Shown here one piece after another: positions 18,061 to 23,939 of a DNA stretch of 23,939 nucleotides. Position numbers and translations under genes: made by a program. Under the pieces are notes generated by a model that was not told the origin of the DNA, did no database searches, and saw only the letters and a list, made by a program, of their open reading frames with translations. How positions within the stretch are numbered: position 1 is the stretch's first letter; every line of letters starts with the position of its first letter. The stretch lies in assembly GCF_000281045.1 (NCBI RefSeq), contig NW_008246074.1, positions 298,272 to 322,210 of the forward strand, given 5' to 3'. The stretch is from Saprolegnia diclina VS20 (taxonomy: Eukaryota; Oomycota; Saprolegniomycetes; Saprolegniales; Saprolegniaceae).

Positions 18061-20904
18061 ATGGGCCGGCGCCGCACCGTGGTCGCGCCCGAAGGCAAGC
18101 GCACGAGCCTCGTGTACACCAAGCCCATAATTGTGGCGCCCGTCACAGCGCCCAAAGCGCCGGCCGCCGAGCTCGACATGGGCGAGCGCAAGCGCCAGCT
18201 CGTGGCCAACGTCCCGATCCTGAGTACGACCATATCCGCTTCGGCGATGCTGCGAATGACGATGACATAGCCATGGCGATCGCATCTGGGACGCTGAGCA
18301 CGCAGCTCATGGACGCGCTGACGCCACTGCACTTTGACAACGGCGTCTTCATCGTACGGCAAGGCGAGAATGACACGGACATCTACATCGTCGAGAGTGG
18401 CACGGTCCAGATCACGCGCGCGCGGCTCAAGAAGCTCAACAAGGACGACCAGCAGCAAGTGTCGACGCGCACCGAGTTCGAGTACTTTGGTACTCTTCGG
18501 TCTCAACTCGTGGACATGACCTTCTCTCGACGCTAGGCGAGTCGGCCTTTGCGTACGCGCTCTCGGTGCAGCGCACGGCCAACGCGATTGCCGTCGGCGA
18601 TGTCAAGTGCTTTGCCATGTCGCTGCACCACTGCAATGTGTACCTCGGCGCTGTCCGGGATCTCATGCGCTACCGCCTTCAGATGCGCGAGAACGGCGTG
18701 CTCGACAACCTCAACGTCTTTTCCGCGCTGACGCTGCCCCAGCGCGGCCGCATGCTCGGGCTCTCGACGCTACGCGCGTACGAGGATGGCGCGTACGTCT
18801 GCAAGCTCGGCGAAATGGACGACCAGTACTTTGTCCTTGTCGAGGTAGATGCGTCGACCATTGCGAGTGGTTTGGCCAGCGATACGTGCGCAGGGCGAAG
18901 CCAAAATCTGCATCCGGCCCAACGGCGTCGAAGTCGAGCTGCTTCGAAAAGTGTCCTTCCAAGGGTTTGGGGAGATGGGCCTCTTCGGCAAGCCCCGGAC
19001 GGCCGGTAACAAGCATGCGGTCCGTTCAACATGTCTCATAGTCGCGCTAGATGTCATTGCGGTCGGACCCATCGTATGCATCATCATGAACCGAGAGAGC
19101 TTTGTGAAAGCGCAAACGGGCGGCGCGCACGACGCCGATGGCGGTGTCATGGCGACGACCGTCTCGAACGAGTGGAGCATGTTGCGGCGGCTCGAGGCCA
19201 TGCACAGCAACCCGCGGGTCGTCGAGCACCTCGTCAAGCTCGTGCGCAAATTCCAGTCGATTCAAACGCAGAAATTTGCCGGCAAAACCATGTACACCGA
19301 CTTGTACCGGCGCGTGTTTGCCAACCCACGGCTTGCGCTCGGGTTTCCGTCGATCTCGAACCGCATCGACTGGTTCGACCCGATCTCGGCGCGCAAGGTC
19401 ATTCGCTTCGAAACCAAGCGCATTCTCAACACCGAGCCGTCGAGAGATCGCCCGCCGGACGACGTCGCCTTCCTCGGGCGGCTCGCCGAGACGTCGACGC
19501 TCCTCGAAAAATTTCGCACCGACGACACCAAGCGCGACGGCAAGTTCCTCATGGCGGCGCAGCTCGCGCGGCTCATGGAATTTGCGATCGTCCGCCGTGG
19601 CAAGTACATTTTCAAGCAAAACTCGATCGAAGGCAAGGCCTACATGGTGCTCAGCGGCGACGTCAGCGTCGTCTTTGAGGACGGCGATGGCAGCGTCGGC
19701 CATGTGGTCGCGACCTTGACAGGCGGCGACAGCTTTGGCGAGCTCACGCTGGTCACCAACATGCCGCGGTCGGCGTCGGCGGTCGCGGCCACCGACGTCG
19801 AGCTCATCGTGCTCCAGCGCCGCCACTTTGCGCGGCTCCTTCCCGGGTTTCGCATTCGGCATTATATCATTGAGCGCGCCGATTACCTCCACGAGCTGTA
19901 CCCCAAGGCCGACCACAAAGCGTGCATCCGGGTTGCGTTCGATATGACCGAGGGTACGTACCACGCGCAGCACATCTTCCTGCGCCACGGCCACCACGCG
20001 CCCAGCTTCTTTCTCCTCCTTGCGGGCGTTGTCGGAGTCTACAAGCCGGCGCCAGATGACAGTCGGGGTGTCGTGCACGTCGGGAGCCTCGGCCCTCAGC
20101 AGTTTTTTGGCGCCAGCGTCTTTGCGCTCCATGATACTGAAGACGCAACGTACATGGCGACAACGACCGTCACGGTGCTCGAGCTTAGCGATGCCAAGGC
20201 GCGCCGCATGGACCTGCACATGATCCAAGCAACGACGGCAGCGTTGACGGCGCGGGCCAACTGGGAGACGTCGGTCGTCGCCAGGACAACGTCGCCAGCT
20301 TTGGTGTTTGACCCGATCTGCCCGTGGGCCTTTCTGGTGAGCCCGTAGCGACGCGCGTCAAGGGTGCGAGACGTGTGTATAGGGCGACGACAAGACGCAG
20401 CTCCAGCACCAAGTTGACAATTTGCTAGACGCCGCCCGCACCGAGAGCGGCGGCGTGCAGTGGGCGATGACGAAACAAAAGAAGAGCCAAAGCGAGGTTC
20501 GAAGTCCACGCGGAACACGAGACAAAGTACCGTGGAGCGAGCCCGTGTTTCCGCTGCCAACCAACGACTCCAAGAAGCCGCTCCTTGGGTCGTTTCTTTC
20601 GCGGAAGCTCCAGAGCTACCAAATGGTGACGGCGGTCGTGCCGGTCAAGCGACTCCTCGCGCCACTGCAAGCACCGATCGAGATGCCATCCAGTCCGGCG
20701 ACACCACGCATCGCCAAGCACCACCACCGACGGGCGTCCGTGCCATGGGCCATGGCGGCTGAGAAAGCAACGTCGGCGCCCGAGCCCGAGGTCGACGAGA
20801 CGGATGCGGACGACGACGAAGACTACGTCATCGACTGGAATACCGACGACTGCAGCGACGTGTGGAAATTCGACCGCGTGCACGATGACAACTTGTATTT
20901 ATAA
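18061..20904 (+). CDS. Protein with four cyclic-nucleotide-binding-like domains
   Basis: Six exons: 18061-18223, 18271-18489, 18537-18844, 18894-19005, 19051-20336, 20383-20904; introns 45-49 nt, phases consistent, 869 residues. The start is the first ATG after an in-frame stop at 18016. Four CNBD-type beta-roll units are visible: about 70-150 (QGENDTDIYIVESG, phosphate cassette FGESAF...QRTANAIAV); 190-285 (FVLVEGEAKI, FGEMGLFGKPRTADVIA); 430-525 (IFKQNSIEGKAYMVLSGDV, FGELTLVTNMPRSASAVA); 545-645 (FLLLAGVVGV, FGASVFAL). The first three keep the Glu and Arg that contact cyclic nucleotide phosphate; the fourth has lost both. No kinase, channel or GEF domain is attached. The C-terminal 170 residues are basic, then acidic (DETDADDDED), probably disordered. 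Likely a cAMP/cGMP sensor or scaffold, as in ciliary or flagellar CNBD proteins; partner unknown. Confidence 0.85.
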
Positions 20905-21161
20905 CCGTCCGAGATCGATACATTGATAGTTTTCCAAAAAGATCAGCCACATGCGAGATCCGGGCCCCAGGGAACACGCGTTCCTTCTCCTATCCCTTCT
21001 CTGTCCCGACGGTCGAGAGCCTGGTCGTCGTGAGCTCGTGGTTTCTGAAGTTTGGGCACTTGATAGCTTGATACTAGTGTATATATATTCACGTGATGAA
21101 GGTGCGTAGGAATGGCAGGATAAAAGCCACGCAATAGACAGAGACAGACAACGATGACGCG
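20905..21161. other. Convergent spacer
   Basis: A 257-bp spacer between the 3' ends of the CNBD gene (+) and the acetyltransferase gene (-). No gene or distinct repeat is seen. Confidence 0.5.
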
Positions 21162-23025
21162 CTACCACTGAAGCACGGGCGGCAAGTACTTGGCACAGAG
21201 GCTCTGATAGTAGGGCAATGCCGCGTCAACGTCGATAGCGTCGAGGTCGCATGCCGTCGGTGGAACCCGACCATAGTGCAAGCCGCGCAGCTACAAAGTA
21301 TCATTGTATCAATATCAAAATTCGAAGAAACGCTGCAATTACCATGTCTTGGACGTCCAGGTCGTCGGGCGTCGCGAGGTCGGCGTACGCATCGTGTTGG
21401 TGCCACACGTGGCACGAGAAGAAGCGCAGAAGCGGCAGCGCCTCGTCCGGCAGCTGCGTCTTGTTCCCAGAAAGCACAAGGAACAAATACTCTTCCGGTG
21501 TCCACGGCATGACGACCTGGGCCATCCCTGCGCCGGCTTCGTACTTGGCTGCTGGCGTCTTGTGGTCGGCATTGAGTGCGTTGAGACTCGGGTGCGCGAT
21601 CGTGTCGGGAATCGGCACGCCCATGACCCACGTTGACGTCTCGTCGAGCCACCGCGTGGCCGAGATACCGCGCAAGACGACGCTGTCTTGGTCGTCGGAC
21701 CAGAGCAGGAAGAGCATGCCCAGGGCGCGCCTACTCGCACGATATCACTACCGGAATACCATCGCATATGCCACGTACAAAAACACAAGCAGTTGCATCC
21801 AATCGGGATGACCCTCGGCGCGAATGGCGTTGCCGTCGTACAGCATGTGCTTCAACAGTTGACTCGTGGCTGCCGCACCCGACTCGCCGTTGAGGCGGAG
21901 CAGCGCCTTGCATGCATCGTCGATCGAGAGCGCGTCGTGGTGGAGCCCCGCAAACATGGCCGCCTGCGCTTGGGCAAAGCGCATGGTCTGGTACTTGCGC
22001 AGGAGCTTGGCATGCACCGGCGTGGCCTGCGTCTTGTCGCACGTGAGCATGCTGATCGCGTCGCCGTCCCACGCGATAGGCTCGGCCGAGATGGTAAGGC
22101 CGCGAGCGCTGTCGAGCCCGAGGTAGTTGCCGTGGAAGCTGCGCAGCGCGACGCCGCCTGACGTGGGATGCGCGAGAACGTCAAACGTCTCCCATGTCGA
22201 GTTGACAAAGCGGTCGGCGAGGACGTTGCCGATGGGCTCGACGCAGAGAAACTTGCCGTGCGCACTGCGTAGCGAGATGGTCCCGCCCTTGAGCGTCGAG
22301 TTGGTCGAGCCGAGCAGCATGGTCTGCCAGAAGGCGTCACGGGACTTGCCCGTGGTCGTGTCGATCATGCCGTCTTCGGACGCGACGACAAAGACGCCGT
22401 CCATCGTCCGCAGCGAGATCATGCAGAACGAGTGCGGACCCATGGACTCGAGCGGGATAGGCTCCTTGGCCTATAGAGAGAACCATGACGATGCGAAGAT
22501 ATGCTTCTACGTACGTGAAGCGGCAGTGCCATGGGCACCTTCCGGAAACTCTGCGTGTCGTTGTACAGGAAGAGAATCTTGGCGTTGGGCTTGACCGTGA
22601 AGCCCCACGTCTCGTAGAGGCCGACGAGCTTCTTATGCCTGCAATCGCATGAGCCTCGTAATGGCCAAAGTGGAGGAAGGTATATACCGGCGTGTGTCTT
22701 CTTCGGCCTCGAGCACGAGCTCCGTGATGTTGCGCGCTTGCAGCGTCGCTGTCGTCGCGAGGAAGAGTAGCTTAGAGAGGCCCATGTTGCGGTAGTTTTG
22801 GTTGATGTCGATGACCTTGATGTGGGCAGAGTGGTTGGCTTCAAGCGTAAAAATGAGCTTCCCGATGGCGCCGCGCCGCGTGTCGGTGAAAAGGACCCAC
22901 TTGAGCTCCTTAGCGCGGACGTCCTCGGAGAACTGGAGCCGGAAGCACGCGCTGCTGCCGTCGAGGACCTCGCGCAGGTCGACCTGCCCGGCGAGACGGA
23001 GCGGCTCGTCCTGGTTGCTGCTCAT
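21162..23025 (-). CDS. GNAT acetyltransferase fused to a fascin-like beta-trefoil
   Basis: Five exons: 23025-22688, 22638-22515, 22470-21779, 21730-21343, 21290-21162; introns 44-52 nt, phases consistent, 556 residues. Residues about 40-150 form a GNAT fold: the acetyl-CoA loop is YRNMGLSKLLF (Arg79-Asn80-Met81-Gly82-Leu83-Ser84) followed by the motif-B-like KKLVGLYETWGF, then a beta strand KILFLY. Residues about 165-280 carry repeated strands such as GVFVVASEDG, GTISLRSAHGKFLCVEP, NSTWETFDV and GGVALRSFHGNYLGLD, typical of fascin/FRG1-like beta-trefoils that bind actin or other ligands. The last 275 residues are unrecognised, partly helical, with a Trp-rich middle. GNAT enzymes transfer acetyl from acetyl-CoA to amines; the acceptor is unknown. 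The start is the ATG at 23025; the codon two triplets upstream is GTG. CCAAT boxes lie at 23147 and 23190. Confidence 0.85.
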
Positions 23026-23939
23026 ACTCACGAGTTGGGAATTTCTTGTCTCGTGCGCTGGCCAGCGCGAGCTTTTATTTCCAAAATATCGAAGGAGTAT
23101 AGAAACCTCAAGCTATAAAAAAGATCGATCGAAAGTTTAAATAGAGCCAATCGAAAAAGCTCTGGGAATGACAGGTGGTCGCATTATGGCCAATGGCATC
23201 GCTTCCTTTTCGATAGTTCAACCTGGTTCTTACTCGGAGCAAGCCATCAAAGCGGTGGCATCACGGTCGCATGCATGTACCCTTGTGGTAGAACGCGCAG
23301 GCAGCTAGCTGCTTCAACGGGCGCTGTCGAGCATATAGCCATTGTATGCATGCCTCACGATTGGCTATCTAGTCCATCTCAGCGTTTCACTGGTTCGGTG
23401 CTGGCGGCCAACGTTTGCACAACCACGAACGTCGACACGACGGCCATCCGCGACCGCGACGAGGCTTGTCGAGCTGCAACGGCTCTCCTAGACTGTCCGA
23501 CTAGCAAGTACTGAGCGTAAGTTTACTAGTACATCAACCATGGAGATACACAACGTCATGCAAGCGCCGCAGACGTATCCGCACTAACTCATAACTAAAT
23601 GGACGCACAACGCGTTGCTCTCAATGTTGATAAGGTGGTACGTTGGTGTCGATCTAGTTAAGCAAAGAGCCAAATGTGCAGTGTGTTGCGTGTCGGATAT
23701 ACTCCTACAGACACAGTCCTCCTCGTCGACCGCAAGAGGAAGACTCGAAAGCTCATTGTCTGTCTCCGTCAATGTCGCTCAATTGAACACTCCTGTAGAA
23801 TCTGTCGCATACGCAGCTCCACTTTGATCAACAACGATCGTTTCTTCGGTGATCACTGATGGCATTTGCACATGTGACGTCATGCCATTTCCAGTGTAAC
23901 TATATTGCGGCGGGGTAAACATGTGGTGGAACGTATGCT
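23026..23939. other. Right-edge intergenic region
   Basis: Upstream flank of the acetyltransferase gene with CCAAT at 23147-23151 and 23190-23194 and AT-rich runs near 23090-23150. A 79-codon plus frame at 23275-23514 lacks coding bias and family similarity. No RNA gene or repeat was recognised. The last 160 bases may hold the end of another gene. Confidence 0.45.
23779..23922 (-). CDS. Possible partial gene entering from the right edge
   Basis: A minus-strand frame open from the window edge (ATG at 23922, stop TGA at 23779-23781) reads 47 residues beginning MFTPPQYSYTG and ending STGVFN. Composition is protein-like (Thr/Val/Gln-rich, low Arg) and unlike the Arg-rich shadow frames. Its third positions are less GC-biased than in the neighbours, however. 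The frame also stays open upstream of the ATG to the edge, so it may be the last exon of a larger gene. No family was recognised. Confidence 0.25.
   Translation of the reverse strand: MFTPPQYSYTGNGMTSHVQMPSVITEETIVVDQSGAAYATDSTGVFN

Noticed and set aside
19047-20228. A 393-codon minus-strand frame
   Set aside because: Antisense shadow of the CNBD gene, which has clear conserved motifs on the plus strand.
1-23939. tRNA, rRNA, CRISPR, insertion sequence, integrated virus or biosynthetic cluster
   Set aside because: No tRNA-like B-box with cloverleaf, no spaced direct repeats, no transposase, reverse transcriptase or capsid-like frames. Gene content is housekeeping and intron-bearing. Infernal, tRNAscan and profile searches would settle this; I could not run them.

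Overview
The window looks like nuclear DNA from a compact, GC-rich protist genome, most probably an oomycete of the Saprolegniales type (Aphanomyces/Achlya-like). This placement is inferred. The evidence is tightly packed single-copy genes on both strands, very short introns (39-62 nt) starting mostly with GTAC and ending mostly with TAG, strong G/C preference at third codon positions, AT-rich intergenic spacers with CCAAT boxes, and typically eukaryotic proteins (proteasome, importin, splicing factor, SUN-domain protein). I saw no rRNA, tRNA, CRISPR array, transposon or virus-like gene. Exon structures were rebuilt by hand by joining reading frames at GT...AG boundaries and comparing with known families; 44 introns were placed.

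Layout, left to right. (1) 545-1540 (+): intronless APH/choline-kinase-like phosphotransferase. (2) 1848-3929 (-): six-exon mid-SUN protein of the SLP1/Osteopotentia class, ending in a membrane segment on its last exon. (3) 4566-5441 (-): proteasome subunit beta-3, with an intron directly after its ATG. (4) 5740-6445 (+): five-exon small helical protein of unknown function with a natural His6 run. (5) 6495-9224 (-): eight-exon U2SURP/SR140 splicing factor (RRM, SURP, CID). (6) 9432-10486 (-): secreted M14 zinc carboxypeptidase. (7) 10685-about 12096 (-): IQ-motif, all-helical protein with an unresolved 5' end. (8) 13024-13713 (+): HAD-like hydrolase. (9) 13917-17360 (-): nine-exon importin-7/8-type karyopherin. 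(10) 18061-20904 (+): protein with four cyclic-nucleotide-binding-like domains. (11) 21162-23025 (-): GNAT acetyltransferase fused to a fascin-like beta-trefoil and an unknown C-terminal part. A weak partial gene may enter from the right edge (23779-23922, -).

The genes do not form one pathway; this is an ordinary housekeeping neighbourhood. Convergent pairs (1/2, 4/5, 8/9, 10/11) end 49-307 bp apart. The divergent pair 9/10 shares a 700-bp spacer containing a perfect inverted repeat with CCAAT boxes. I found no convincing new multi-gene system. The most unusual points are the start-codon-adjacent intron in the proteasome gene, the GTAC splice-donor preference, the four-CNBD protein with a decayed fourth domain, and the acetyltransferase-trefoil fusion.
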